64,000 bases of DNA from Phytohabitans rumicis (GTDB lineage: Bacteria > Actinomycetota > Actinomycetes > Mycobacteriales > Micromonosporaceae), in contig NZ_BLPG01000001.1 in the NCBI RefSeq assembly GCF_011764445.1, positions 5,270,001 to 5,334,000 of the forward strand. The letters run 5' to 3'. The translations under genes and the position numbers were made by a program. The notes under the pieces were generated by a model. The model did not search any database. It was given only the letters and a program-made list of their open reading frames with translations, and was not told where the DNA came from. Below, piece by piece: positions 9,773 through 20,216 of this stretch; positions within the stretch are counted from its first letter, which is position 1; each line of letters starts with the position of its first letter.

Positions 9773-11713
9773 ATGGCCGGAATTGCCGGAAGCTTTGGCG
9801 CGCCCGAGAGCGCGTTGACCGCACTATCCACCGCACTGGCCCGCCGCGGCCCCGAGACGGCCACCTGGCGCGCCGGCGCGGCCCGCCTGCTGGTCCGGGC
9901 GAGCATGCCGGCGGTCCACGAGCAGGGCGGGTTCGCCCTGGCCGTCGACGGGATCGCCGAGGTCAGCGCCCTCGCTGCCGGGTACGCCGCCGAGGGCTCC
10001 GGCGCGCTGCTGGGCGGCCCCGAGCCGTACGCCGTGATCCTCGCCGACGCCGGGCGGGGCGCCATCGTGCTGGCCCGCAACGGCGACGGCCCGCCGCTCT
10101 ACTACGCCGAGACCCCGACCGGCGTGCTCGCCGCCTCCGAGCCCGGCGCGCTGCTCGCCGCCGGCGTACCGGCCGAGCCCGACGAGGGCGTGGTGGGGCG
10201 GTTCATCGCGACCGGCGCGTGTGACGACACCGCCGCGACGTTCTACGCCGGGATCCGCCGGGTGCTGCCGGGCGAGGTGGTCGAACTGGCCGGCGGCAGT
10301 CGTACCCGTCGAGCCATGCCGGCCCGCGACGGCGCCGGACGGTTCGCGCGATCCGTGCTCGACGCGGCGATCGGACGGGGGCGGATCGGCGTGCGCTTCG
10401 GCCACGGCCTGGCCGGGGCCGCGACCATCGGCGCGGCCCTGACCGGACCGGACGGGCGGCGCGCGCTGACGGTGTACTCGGCGACGTTCCCGGGGCTGAC
10501 GACGGCCGCCGCCGACTACGCCGCGGCCGTCCTCGGCCCGGTGGCGACCACCGGCGCGCGGCATCGCGCGCAGCCCTACTTCGTCGACGAGCTCGACCTC
10601 GACGGCATGCTCGCCGACCTGGGCGAGCCGGTGCCGGACCTGGACAGCTACCTCACCTGGGCGACCGCCCGGTCCACCGCCGGCGAGGTCGACACGCTGA
10701 TCGACACGTCCGGCGGCGGAGCCCACCTGGCGCGGGTCGCGGACCGCCTGGAGAGCCGGTACGGCGTGACCGTCCGCTTCCCGCTGCGCTCGCTGCCGTC
10801 CACCGGCCCGGTCCTGCGCGCCGAACTGGCCGCGATCGTGGAGGGCACGCTGCCGACCGCCGCCGCGCGCTTCGCGACCGCCAACGCGGGCCACAGCCTG
10901 CTGCCGCCGATGCGCGAGGTGCTGCTGCGGCTGCGCGCCGACCTGGCCGCGGCGCTGCTGCACCCGCGCGTACCGGCCGCGCAGCGGGCCTCGTGGACCG
11001 CGCTGGCCGCCCTCTTCGGCGGCGCCCAACTGGACGCCAACGCCCTCTTCCGCCGGTACGTCGTGGAGCGCTGGCTACGCACGCTGGCGCCGCCGCCGGC
11101 GCGCCGGCAGATCCCGGCGGGTGCGAACCGGGTGCCCATCCGCACGGAGACCTTCACCGCCGGGGACAAATTGCCGGAGAAGGTCGCCTGGTACGTCGCC
11201 GAATGCCTGGCCGAGCTCGGCCGCAAGGCGTACCGGCGGGGGCGCTGGCACGTGCTGCTCGCCGCGAAGCCGGTCGCCGTCGTCCAGGGCCGCACGCGGC
11301 CGGTCTGGGAGATCCGGCCCGGCCCGGTCGCGCGGCTCCTGCACCGGTTCGCCCGCCCGGTGGCCGGCCTGGACTCCCCATGGACGGCCCAGGTGGCGGT
11401 CGAGCAGGTCGGCCCGCTGCGGGCCGCGTTCGGTTCGGCCGCCCGTCACGGGGTACGCGGGCCGGGCGAGGGCGGCGTGGCCGTGCTGCTCCCGCCGGAG
11501 GAGCCGGACCGGGTGGCCGCCGAGGTAGTGGCCGCCCTGCGCACGGCGCTGCCCGAGGAGGCGTACGCGACGCTCGGCGGCTGCGCAGTGGTCGGGCCGG
11601 CCGGTGTGATCGGCGTCGCGGGCGACGTCGATCCGGTTACCTCCATGGATGCGCCGATCGTGGTGGTGCTCAGCCCCGCGCCAACTCGCCGGTCCGGCAA
11701 ACGCGCTCGCTAG
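9773..11713 (+). CDS. asparagine-synthetase-like protein lacking both catalytic sites
   Basis: 646 residues with the overall AsnB layout. The N-terminal Ntn-hydrolase-like domain starts MAGIAGSFG, where active enzymes have MCGIxG; Cys2 is Ala, so glutaminase activity should be absent. The synthetase domain keeps the position of the PPi loop (GVRFGHGLAGAATIGAAL), but the usual SGGLDS is replaced and its Ser, Gly and Asp are lost, arguing against ATP pyrophosphatase chemistry. 'RRGPE' and 'GIRRVLPGEVVEL' are recognisable family remnants. A structural, regulatory or modified function is possible. It ends in a stem-loop that includes its TAG stop. Confidence 0.75.
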   Translation: MAGIAGSFGAPESALTALSTALARRGPETATWRAGAARLLVRASMPAVHEQGGFALAVDGIAEVSALAAGYAAEGSGALLGGPEPYAVILADAGRGAIVLARNGDGPPLYYAETPTGVLAASEPGALLAAGVPAEPDEGVVGRFIATGACDDTAATFYAGIRRVLPGEVVELAGGSRTRRAMPARDGAGRFARSVLDAAIGRGRIGVRFGHGLAGAATIGAALTGPDGRRALTVYSATFPGLTTAAADYAAAVLGPVATTGARHRAQPYFVDELDLDGMLADLGEPVPDLDSYLTWATARSTAGEVDTLIDTSGGGAHLARVADRLESRYGVTVRFPLRSLPSTGPVLRAELAAIVEGTLPTAAARFATANAGHSLLPPMREVLLRLRADLAAALLHPRVPAAQRASWTALAALFGGAQLDANALFRRYVVERWLRTLAPPPARRQIPAGANRVPIRTETFTAGDKLPEKVAWYVAECLAELGRKAYRRGRWHVLLAAKPVAVVQGRTRPVWEIRPGPVARLLHRFARPVAGLDSPWTAQVAVEQVGPLRAAFGSAARHGVRGPGEGGVAVLLPPEEPDRVAAEVVAALRTALPEEAYATLGGCAVVGPAGVIGVAGDVDPVTSMDAPIVVVLSPAPTRRSGKRAR

Positions 11714-11766
11714 GGCCTGTTTATGAGGGTCCGCCGCAGGCCGGCCAGCCCTTATAAACAGGCCCT
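11712..11766. terminator. stem-loop after the AsnB-like gene
   Basis: Arms 11712-11724 (AGGGCCTGTTTAT) and 11754-11766 are exact reverse complements (13 bp) and enclose 29 bp that can pair partially. The arm begins within the TAG stop codon. No U-tract, as is common in high-GC actinomycetes. Confidence 0.7.
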
Positions 11767-11795
11767 GGGGCGGCCCGGATAGGCTGGCGCGCGAG

Positions 11796-12946
11796 ATGGA
11801 TACCCGAACCGGTTTGCCCGTTGTCGGCATGGTGGGCGGAGGGCAGCTGGCCCGGATGACCCATCAGGCCGCGATCGCCCTTGGCCAGTCCCTGCGCGTG
11901 CTCGCCGCGGCGCCCGACGACGGCGCCGCGCTGGTGGTGGCCGACCTGCACTTCGGCGACCACACCGACCTGACCGCCCTGCGCACCTTCGCCAAGGGCT
12001 GCGACGTCGTCACGTTCGACCACGAGCACGTGCCGACCGACCTCATCCGCGCGCTGGCCGCCGACGGCGTGGCCGTCCACCCGGGCGCCGACGCGCTGCT
12101 GTACGCCCAGGACAAACGGGCCATGCGGGAACGGCTGTCCGCGCTGGGCGCGCCGGTCCCGCACTGGCGGCCGGTGTCCGCACCTGAGGAGGTCAGCGCG
12201 TTCGGCGACGAGGTCGGCTGGCCGGTGGTCGCGAAGGCGGTCCGCGGCGGGTACGACGGCCGGGGGGTGTGGATGCTCGGCGCCGACGACGCGCTGCCGG
12301 ACGTCGAGCTGATCCTGGAGAAGCGGGTGCCGCTGCGCCGGGAGCTGGCCGTGCTGGTGGCGCGCTCGCCGTTCGGGCAGGTCGCGGCGTACCCGGTGGT
12401 GGAGACCGTGCAGCAGGACGGGATCTGCGTCGAGGTGCTCGCCCCGGCACCCGGCCTCGCCGAAGACCTGGCGGTGGCGGCCCAGCAGCTCGCCATCGAC
12501 ATCGCGACGTCGCTGGGCGTCGTCGGGCTGCTCGCCGTCGAACTCTTCGAAGTGGACGGTGGCGTGCTGGTGAACGAGCTCGCCATGCGTCCGCACAACT
12601 CCGGGCACTGGACCATCGAGGGCGCCCGGACGTCGCAGTTCGAGCAGCACCTGCGGGCGATCCTGGACTACCCCATGGGCGAGACGGCGCTGACCGCTCC
12701 GGCCGTCGTGATGGCGAACGTCCTCGGTGGCCCGCCCGGCGGCATCTCGCTCGACGAGCGGCTGCACCACCTGTTCGCCACCGACCCGGGCGCCAAGGTC
12801 CACCTGTACGGCAAGCAGGTCCGCCCGGGCCGGAAGATCGGGCACGTCACGGTGCTCGGCGACGACATGGACGACGTACGGGCCCGGGCGGCGCGAGCCG
12901 CGCGCTGGCTGCGGGAGGGCGAGCGAGCGGACCGGAGGGCAAATGA
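11796..12946 (+). CDS. purK: N5-carboxyaminoimidazole ribonucleotide synthase (3' frame disrupted)
   Basis: ATP-grasp enzyme of purine synthesis that converts AIR and bicarbonate to N5-CAIR. Recognisable elements are [12 protein letters not shown] at the N-terminus, '[12 protein letters not shown]', '[15 protein letters not shown]', 'VELFEV' and '[30 protein letters not shown]'. As sequenced the frame runs on to 13475 across all of purE (559 aa), which is implausible for a family of about 380-400. One extra G near 12913-12919 would move it to the frame that stops at the TGA ending at 12946, giving 383 residues and an ATGA overlap with purE. The boundary given assumes this correction. Confidence 0.88.
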
Positions 12947-13437
12947 GCGCCGTCGTTGGCGTGATCATGGGGAGCGACTCGGACTGGCCGACGATGAAGG
13001 CGGCTGCCGAGGCGCTCGACGAGTTCGGCGTGGCGTACGAGGTGCGGGTCGTCTCCGCCCACCGCACGCCGGTCGCCATGATCGAGTACGCCCAGTCCGC
13101 CGCGAGCCGCGGCCTCAAGGTGATCATCGCGGGCGCGGGCGGGGCGGCTCACCTGCCCGGCATGGTCGCCTCCACCACGCCGTTGCCGGTGATCGGTGTA
13201 CCGGTGCCGCTGAAGTACCTCGACGGCATGGACTCGCTGCTGTCCATCGTGCAGATGCCGGCCGGCATACCGGTGGCGACCGTGTCCATCGGCGGTGCCC
13301 GCAACGCCGGGCTGCTGGCCGTACGTATCCTCGCGGCGAGCGATCCCGCGCTGCTGCGGCGCGTCGAAGACTTCCAGCGCACCCTGGAGCAACTTGTAGC
13401 CGAGAAGGATGCCAACCTCCGCGCATCCCTGCGCTAA
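12943..13437 (+). CDS. purE: N5-carboxyaminoimidazole ribonucleotide mutase
   Basis: 164 residues, the usual class I PurE size. It converts N5-CAIR to CAIR after PurK. Family motifs are [13 protein letters not shown], 'VVSAHRTP', '[13 protein letters not shown]', 'PVIGVPV' and '[17 protein letters not shown]'. ATG at 12943 lies four bases upstream of the likely purK stop, so translation is probably coupled. The TAA stop is followed directly by a perfect hairpin terminator. Confidence 0.97.
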   Translation: MSAVVGVIMGSDSDWPTMKAAAEALDEFGVAYEVRVVSAHRTPVAMIEYAQSAASRGLKVIIAGAGGAAHLPGMVASTTPLPVIGVPVPLKYLDGMDSLLSIVQMPAGIPVATVSIGGARNAGLLAVRILAASDPALLRRVEDFQRTLEQLVAEKDANLRASLR

Positions 13438-13495
13438 GTGCAAGGAAGGGCCCCTTGTTATGCAAAAAGCGATAACAAGGGGCCCTTCCTTGCAC
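13438..13495. terminator. bidirectional perfect hairpin between purE and the convergent membrane gene
   Basis: Two 24-nt arms (13438-13461 and 13472-13495) are perfect reverse complements separated by a 10-nt A-rich loop. The hairpin fills exactly the interval between the purE TAA (13435-13437) and the TAG of the minus-strand gene (13496-13498), so it can terminate both transcripts. Core sequence is CAAGGAAGGGCCCCTTGTTA. Confidence 0.9.
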
Positions 13496-16400
13496 CTAGC
13501 GCATGCGCGTAACAGCCCGCCAGCGTTCCTGGGTGCGGCGGCGGCTTTCGTTGGTGGCGCCGAAGAGCATGAGCAGTAGGCCGACCGGGATCAAGATCAG
13601 CCAGGACAGGCCGACCACGATGAGCGCGTGCAGGGCGGCGATGACCGTCACCGCCGAGCCGATCACCAGCGGCGCCTGCTGCCGGGTACGCGCTCCGAAG
13701 ATCACCGTGCCCACCGCGCCCAGGATCAGCAGCACCTCCCGGGTGGTGCCGGCGTCCGTGCGCAGCGCGATGACCAGCGTCGGCACGAACGCGGCGACCA
13801 GCGCCGGCCCGTACGCCGTCCAACTGCTCAGGTCGGGCCGCTGGCGCAGCTCCACCAGGCCCACCAGCAGGGCGAGCGCGGCGAACGGCAGGGTGTACGC
13901 CTCGGGCAGCGCCACCTCGCTGATCGCCATGAACAGCCACCAGGCGACGATCTCGGACAGGATACTGGCCCAGAAGAGGGTCCGTCGCTCCAGCGCGCGG
14001 CGCCCGGGCCGGGCGGACGCGACGCCGAGCACGGCTCCCCAGGCGGCCAGCAGACCGGCCACGTGCCCCGGTTGGTCGAACGCGAGGGCCAAGGCGATCA
14101 GCGCCGCGGCGTACCCGCTCCACTCGACGGTGGCCGCCTCGCGGTAGGACTCGGGGCGGCGCAGTCGGGGCAGCACCGCGGCGACCACGAGGAGCGCCGC
14201 GCCCACGGCCAGTACGCCGTACGCGGACCAGGCCGGGTCGAGCCCCGCGATAAGGGCGGCGGTGAGCACGAACCCCTCGGCCGAGACGGCGGCGAAGAGC
14301 CAGCCGAGGATGCGGGCCCGCTGGGTCCGCCCGAAGTTCGCCGCGATGGCGCCCACCGCCACGGCGCCGCCGAGCGTGAAGAGCGTCAGCGACTTCTCGG
14401 CGAGGCTGCCGGCGAGCCCGGCGCCTCCGGCGGCGAGCCCGAGCGCGAACACCACGATCCGGGTGATCCGCAGCGGGCGGGCGCGCTCGGCGGCCGGCGG
14501 CGGTGGGGAGAGCGCCAACCCCAGCATCGCGAGCGTGAAGACAGCGAGCGCGGCCATGGTGGACGCCGGCCACTGCGCCCCCAGCCCGATCGGGGCGATG
14601 AGCAAGGTGATCGCCGCGCCCGGGAGCACCACGGGGATGGCCTGTGCGGTACGCCCACCGCCGGAGAAGCCGCCGCCGAACCCGATCGCCGCCAGCGCCG
14701 CCGTGATCGTCAGCAGGAGCGTGCCGAGCACGTCGGTCGGGTCCACCGTGTGGGCCGGATCGGTGAGCACGGCCGGCGGGCCCTGCCAGATGTGGTTGAC
14801 CGTCTGATGTGGATCGACGAGCGCCACCCAGAGGGCCGGGGCGATCGCGATCAGGGCCAGCAGGGTCGGCAGCGCGGCCACCATCACCGCGCCCAACTCG
14901 GGGCTGACCGCCCAGCGCCCGCGCGGGGTGGAGCCGGACGGCATCCGCCGCCAGACCCCGCCGAGCATCACCGACCAGCGCTGGGTCGGCTGGGCGATCG
15001 GCTCGGGGGCGGGGTGGCGGCGCGCAGCAGTTCGGCGACGACGCCGAGGAGGGCCGCCGCCGCGGCGTACACGCCGATCGGCAGGCCGGTCGGGATCGAG
15101 GCGAGCGCGGTGAGCGTGGCGCCGCCGGCGATGCCCACCGTCGCGTACGGCAGGTAGCGCGGCACCGTACTCCGCACGGCGGCCACCACGGCCAGGCCGA
15201 GCGCGGAACCACCGAGCGCCCAGGCGAGCACGGCGGAGGCGGACATGCCCGAGGCGGCCACGAACGCGGCGATCGCCCCCGGCAGCGCCAGCAGCGCGCC
15301 GCCCGCGGCGAAGCCGCCGATCTGGCCGAGGTGCGGCGGCATCTCGTCCGACGAGACGTCGTCGAGGGAGGGCAGCACCCGCGCCAGCGTGGCCACCAGG
15401 GCGCCGACGAGCACCACCATGCCCAGCGCCGCGGCGGTGGTCCACGGGCGTACCAGGCTGGCCCCGACCGCGTGCAGCGCCACGCCGGCGGCGACGGCGG
15501 TGCGCGCCAACCCGGCGCGCGGGTCCGCGGCGATGACGGCGGCGACGCCGTACACGATGGCGACCGCGCCCCCGACGAGCATCGGCGACCACCAGGGCAG
15601 GCCGAGCGCGACCGGCGCGCCGACGGTCGCGAGGCCGGCGCAGACGGCCGCGACGTCGTACGCCCACGGCCGCGGCAGCACCACCGCGGCGGCCGCGGCG
15701 AGCAGCGCCAGCGCGACCGGCGCCTGCCAGCCGACGCCGTCCGGGCCGGTCGGCCAGGCGCTCAGGTCGGCCTGCCACAGCGCGCCGGGCGTGGCGAGTA
15801 CCCGCAGCCCGCCACTGAGCGCCGTGTAGCCGGCGATGGCGGCGAGCACCGCCCCGCTGGCGGCGACGCCGAGGATCGGGCCGCGCCGCCACTCCGGCGC
15901 CATCGCGCGTACGCCGACGGCGACGAAGAGCACCAGCAACGCGGCGACCGCGAGGATCGCGTCGGGGAAGAGGATCCCGGCGATCCGCGTGAACGTCCCG
16001 ATGATGCCGGCGATGGCCGCCGCCGCGGCGAAGTCCGGCCCGTCGAGCAGCCGGTCGGACCGCCGGCCGGCGTCGATTGACGGGGCGAGGAAGAGCAGTA
16101 CCGCGCCGACCATGAGGAGCGCGCCGACCCAGGCGTCCGCGACGGTGGCGCCCGGCGCGCCGAACGCCGCCGCGGTGACCGCGAGCGCGCCCAGCCCGGT
16201 GCCGAGCGTCAACGGCAGCGGGATGTGGCGCCGCGCGACCTGTGTCACCGCCGCGTACCCGAGGGTCGCGCAGACGGCCACGAAGGCCGCCGCGAGGATG
16301 GGCACCGCGGCCTGGGCGCGGTCCGCGGCGGTGGCGGCGACGGCGGCCGCGGCGGCCCCGGCAGCGCGAACGCCGCCCCGCCCGCGGCCCATTCGCCGAC

Positions 16401-18481
16401 CATCTCGGCGGCCGGCCCGGCCCGCAGGAACTGCGCGGGCGCGGGCTCGTCGCGCAGCGCCTCGGCCTGCTCCGGCAGCCACACCCCGGCGATCGCGATC
16501 AGCACGCCGGCGAGCGTCAGCACGGCGAGCACGGCCGCCATCGACGCCGGCCGGGCGAGCGACGCGCCGGCACCGGCCAGCCCGACCACCACCGCGCCGG
16601 CCACGTGCGCCTGCGCGGTGCGCTCGCTGCGGGCGTACAGGCCGGTCACGCCGATGCCGATCGCGGCCAGCGTGGGCAGCCACGGCGCCACCGCCCAGGG
16701 CAGCCCGAGCGACGCCGGCGCGGCCAGCGCGCTCAGCGCCACGCCCGCGATGGCCGACTCCCGCCGCCCTTCGGGCGGCAGCGACAGGACCGCCGCGATG
16801 GTCAGCAACAGGGCGCTCGCGGCCAGCTGCCAGCCAGCGGTCCCCGCGGCCTCCGCAAGACGACTCTGGTACGTCGAAAGGTCTGCTTCCCAGACGGGGA
16901 GGGCGGCTTGGACGGGGGCGACGGCGGCGCGCAGCGCGGTGCCGGCCACCACGACGCCCATGACGATCAGCGCGGCGGCCGAGGCGAGCTGCGGCCCCCG
17001 CCGGGCCTGTTCCGGTATGGCGCGCACGGCGAGGCCGATCAGCGCGATGACGGCGGCGATCAGGAGCATCGCGCGGCCCGGCAGCGCCACCGAGACGAGC
17101 CGCCCGGCGGCGCCGACGACGGCGAGGGTCAGGATCCCGGCGGCGAGGTCGACCAGGACCGGCTGCCCGAACGCCCGCGCCCCGGCCAGCCCGATCACCG
17201 CGGCCAGGACCAGCGCCAGCCCGGCGCCGAGCGCGGTGGGCACGGTGCCCGCCTCGACGGTCGCCACCGTGCCGTACGCCAGCGCGGCGGCGACCGCCAG
17301 CCCGTGCAGGGCCCAGGTCAGCTCGCGCAGCCATGTCGCGGTGGCGGCGGTCGGCGCGTTCCGGGAGCCGTCCGCCGCGTCGCTGACCACCGCGTCGTCC
17401 TCTTCCGGCGCGCTCTCCGGCCGCTCGGTCGCGGCCTCCGCCTGGTCCGCCTCCGCCGGCGACTCGGCGGGCTCGGGCGCCGGCCGGCCCAGCCACGGTG
17501 GCGTGGCGAGCCGCCCCTGCTGGTCGAACTGCCGCCCCAGCAACAGGTTCTGCCCGGCGACCAGGGCGAGGATGAGCGCCCACCCGGTCGGCCCGGTGAC
17601 CCACTCGTACGCCAGCAGCGGCAGGATCGGTTGCAGGGCCAGCACGGTGGCGTACCGGGGCACGCTCAGCCCGGTCAGGACGGCGTACCAGCCGGTGATC
17701 AGTGCGGTCAACGCGAAGACCACGCCCGCGACGACCGCGCCGGGCACGGTCTCGCTGCGGATCTGCTCGACCGTCCACAGTGCGTACCCGTCGAGGGGGA
17801 CGAGCATCAGCCCGACGGCGGCGATGGTCTCCGCGGTGGAGATGAGGCCCCGCTTGGCCACGGCGGGCGACGCGACGAGCATGAGCGCGGTGGCGCCGAT
17901 GAGGATCGCCGTGCGGCTGATGTCGTCGAACGACGTGAACGCGACCGCGGCGAACACCACCGCGGCGATGCCGAGCAGTAGGCCGCCCAGGCCGAGGTAG
18001 ATGTTCTGGACCTCGCGGGTGGAGGCTTCCGGCGGGTGCTCAGTGTGCGGGCCGGGTCCGGGTCCGGGCGGTGGGGCGGCGGTGGTGGCGCGCTGGCCGC
18101 CGCTGGCCGGGTGCCTTGGCCCTGCCGGGGCACGCGCGGCGGCGCACCCGGTGGCGGGCCGGGCGGCGCACCCATCCCGGCGTTCGGCGGCCGGCGGGTG
18201 AAGGTGCGGCGGCGCGTGCGGGTGGCCTGCTTGGCCCGCTTCTCCTGGGCCTGCGCGTTCGCGTGCGCCAGGATGTCCCGCTGGAAATTCGCCGCCTGCA
18301 GCTTCTGCGCGTTGAGCTTCGCCTCTTTGGCGATGCGTACGTCGTCGGCCTTGATCTCGGCTATCGAACGCTCAATCTTGGCCAGTTCGTCGGCCCAGCG
18401 GCCCTGGACGGCACCGCAGTGCGGGCACTGTGCAGCCGGCTGGATCTGCCGGCCGCACGACGAGCATTCGTACGTCGCCAT
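13496..18481 (-). CDS. giant polytopic membrane protein with N-terminal zinc ribbon (three apparent frameshifts)
   Basis: The ATG at 18481 starts a zinc ribbon (C6, C9, C19, C22: CSSC and CPHC), followed by a charged probable coiled coil (about 28-85) and a Pro/Gly-rich linker. After that come dozens of hydrophobic helices with no soluble domain except an acidic loop near 17.4 kb. The protein lies in three frames; single missing bases are inferred in G/C runs at about 18073-18076, 16356-16359 and 15005-15009. Repairing them gives about 1,662 residues. Two adjacent segments (centred near 16.9-16.3 kb and 15.8-15.2 kb) repeat each other: VWEADLS against LWQADLS, SLGLPWAVAPW against ALGLPWWSP, AAGGAAFALPG against AAGGALLALPG. 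Function unrecognised; localisation is the cytoplasmic membrane with the zinc ribbon probably cytoplasmic. Confidence 0.7.
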
Positions 18482-18569
18482 GGCACCCCTCTCCCGCGGG
18501 GTCCAGCACTGTGGAATCCCCAGAGGAAGCATGCCTAAAAGCGGCACTCCAAGTCTATGGGACGCGTGG

Positions 18570-19997
18570 CTACGGGCGCCCCATGCCGCGGTACTCCCAC
18601 CCGGCGTGCGTCCACAGTGTCGAGTCGAGGCAGTTCCGCCCGTCGATCACCCGGCGGCCGGCCACCATCTCGCCGAGCGCGACCGGGTCGGCGTTGCGGA
18701 AGTCGGCCCACTCGGTCAGCACGCAGACCAGATCGGAGCCGCGCACCGCATCGGTCATCGACGCCTCGAACGCGAGGTCGGGCTGGGCCAGCTTCGCGTT
18801 GTCCATGCCCTCGGGGTCGTAGACCCGTACGTCCGCGCCGGCCTTGGCGAGCAGCGCGGCGACGGCCAGCGACGGCGCGTCCCGTACGTCGTCCGAGTTG
18901 GGCTTGAACGTGGCGCCGAGCACGGCCACCCGGGTGCCGGACAGGTCCGGGCCGGCCGGACCGTACCGCCGGCCGAGCAGATCGGCGGCGAGCTGCAGGA
19001 CCCGGGTGCGGCGCCGGAGGTTGATGAGGTCGACCTCGTGCAGGAAGCGCAGCGCCTCGCCGGCGCCCAACTCCTGGGCCCGGGCCTGGAACGCGCGGAT
19101 GTCCTTGGGCAGGCAGCCGCCGCCGAAGCCGACACCGGCCTGCAGGAACCGGTTGCCGATGCGCGGGTCGTACCCGATGGCGCGGGCCAGCTGGGTGACG
19201 TCGCCGCCGGCGACCTCGCATACCTCGGCCATCGCGTTGATGAAGGAGATCTTGGTGGCGAGGAACGCGTTCGCGGCGACCTTGACCAGCTCCGCGGTGG
19301 CGAAGTCGGTCACCACCAACGGCACTTCCCGGTCCTCGGTCGCGGCCAGGTCGAACACGCCCTTGTGGGCGGCGTAGAGCATGGCGTTGGCCCAGTCGCT
19401 CTTGACGCCGACGACGATCCGGTTGGGCCGGAGCACGTCTTCGACCGCGAAGCCCTCCTGCAGGAACTCGGGGCTCCAGGCCACCTCGACGCCGAGCTCC
19501 GCGGCCGCGTGCTTGCCGACCAACTGCTCGATCCACTCGGCCGTGCCCACCGGCACCGTGGACTTGCCGACGATGAGCGCCTTGCGGGTCAGGTGCTGGG
19601 CGAGGCCGGTCACCGCCGCCTCGACGTACGACAGGTCGGCGCCCATGCCGTCGGCCCGCTGCGGCGTACCCACGCAGATGAAGTGGACGTCGGCGAAGTC
19701 CGCGGTCTGCTTGTAGTCGGTGCTGAAGCGCAGCCGGCCGGCGGCCAGGTTGCGGCGCAGCAGCTCGTCCAGGCCGGGTTCGTGGAACGGGACCGCCCCA
19801 CCCGAGAGCTTAGCGATCTTGGCCTCGTCGACGTCGAAGCCGATCACCTCGTAGCCGAGCTCGGCGAAGCAGATGGCGTACGTGGCGCCGAGGTAGCCGG
19901 TGCCGAGGAACGCCAGCCGGGGCCGGGCCGCGCCGGACGGCGGGGTCACCGCGCCCATCGCGGGGATCTGCTGGGTGCTCGGGTACGGGATCGTCAC
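18570..19997 (-). CDS. ugd: UDP-glucose 6-dehydrogenase
   Basis: 475 residues. It oxidises UDP-glucose to UDP-glucuronate with NAD+ for cell-surface polysaccharides. The N-terminal Rossmann domain has LAFLGTGYLGATYA, followed by 'ICVGTPQ', 'KSTVPVGTAEWIE' and 'SPEFLQEGFAVEDVLRPNRIV'. The catalytic Cys is in GFGGGCLPKDIRAF, and the C-terminal UDP-binding domain has 'VAVLGATFKPNSDDVRDAPS'. The GTG start at 19997 is supported by GGAGA eight bases upstream. An N-terminal extension of about 25 residues (Thr/Pro/Ala-rich) precedes the Rossmann fold. It is divergent from the acyl-CoA dehydrogenase across 219 bp. Confidence 0.94.
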   Translation of the reverse strand: MTIPYPSTQQIPAMGAVTPPSGAARPRLAFLGTGYLGATYAICFAELGYEVIGFDVDEAKIAKLSGGAVPFHEPGLDELLRRNLAAGRLRFSTDYKQTADFADVHFICVGTPQRADGMGADLSYVEAAVTGLAQHLTRKALIVGKSTVPVGTAEWIEQLVGKHAAAELGVEVAWSPEFLQEGFAVEDVLRPNRIVVGVKSDWANAMLYAAHKGVFDLAATEDREVPLVVTDFATAELVKVAANAFLATKISFINAMAEVCEVAGGDVTQLARAIGYDPRIGNRFLQAGVGFGGGCLPKDIRAFQARAQELGAGEALRFLHEVDLINLRRRTRVLQLAADLLGRRYGPAGPDLSGTRVAVLGATFKPNSDDVRDAPSLAVAALLAKAGADVRVYDPEGMDNAKLAQPDLAFEASMTDAVRGSDLVCVLTEWADFRNADPVALGEMVAGRRVIDGRNCLDSTLWTHAGWEYRGMGRP

Positions 19998-20216
19998 GCC
20001 TTGTTCTCCGCTCGCACTGGCGGCGCATCGCGTCGCGGGGCCTGGACGGCGCCGACTGAGGCGCCGGTCGGACTATAAGGGACCTATGTTGCAAGCATGT
20101 CAGCCTGCGAGGTGTGCAAGCGACGATAGTGCGTGAGCCTACGCGGCGGTAAAGGACACCTGAACGCTGGTCGGTATCCTCACACTCGCGTTCGATGATC
20201 GCCAAGGGGAGGCGCC

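Noticed and set aside
11796-13475. 559-residue purK reading through purE
   Set aside because: PurK proteins are about 380-400 residues; the extra sequence is an out-of-frame translation of purE. A missing base near 12913-12919 explains it better.
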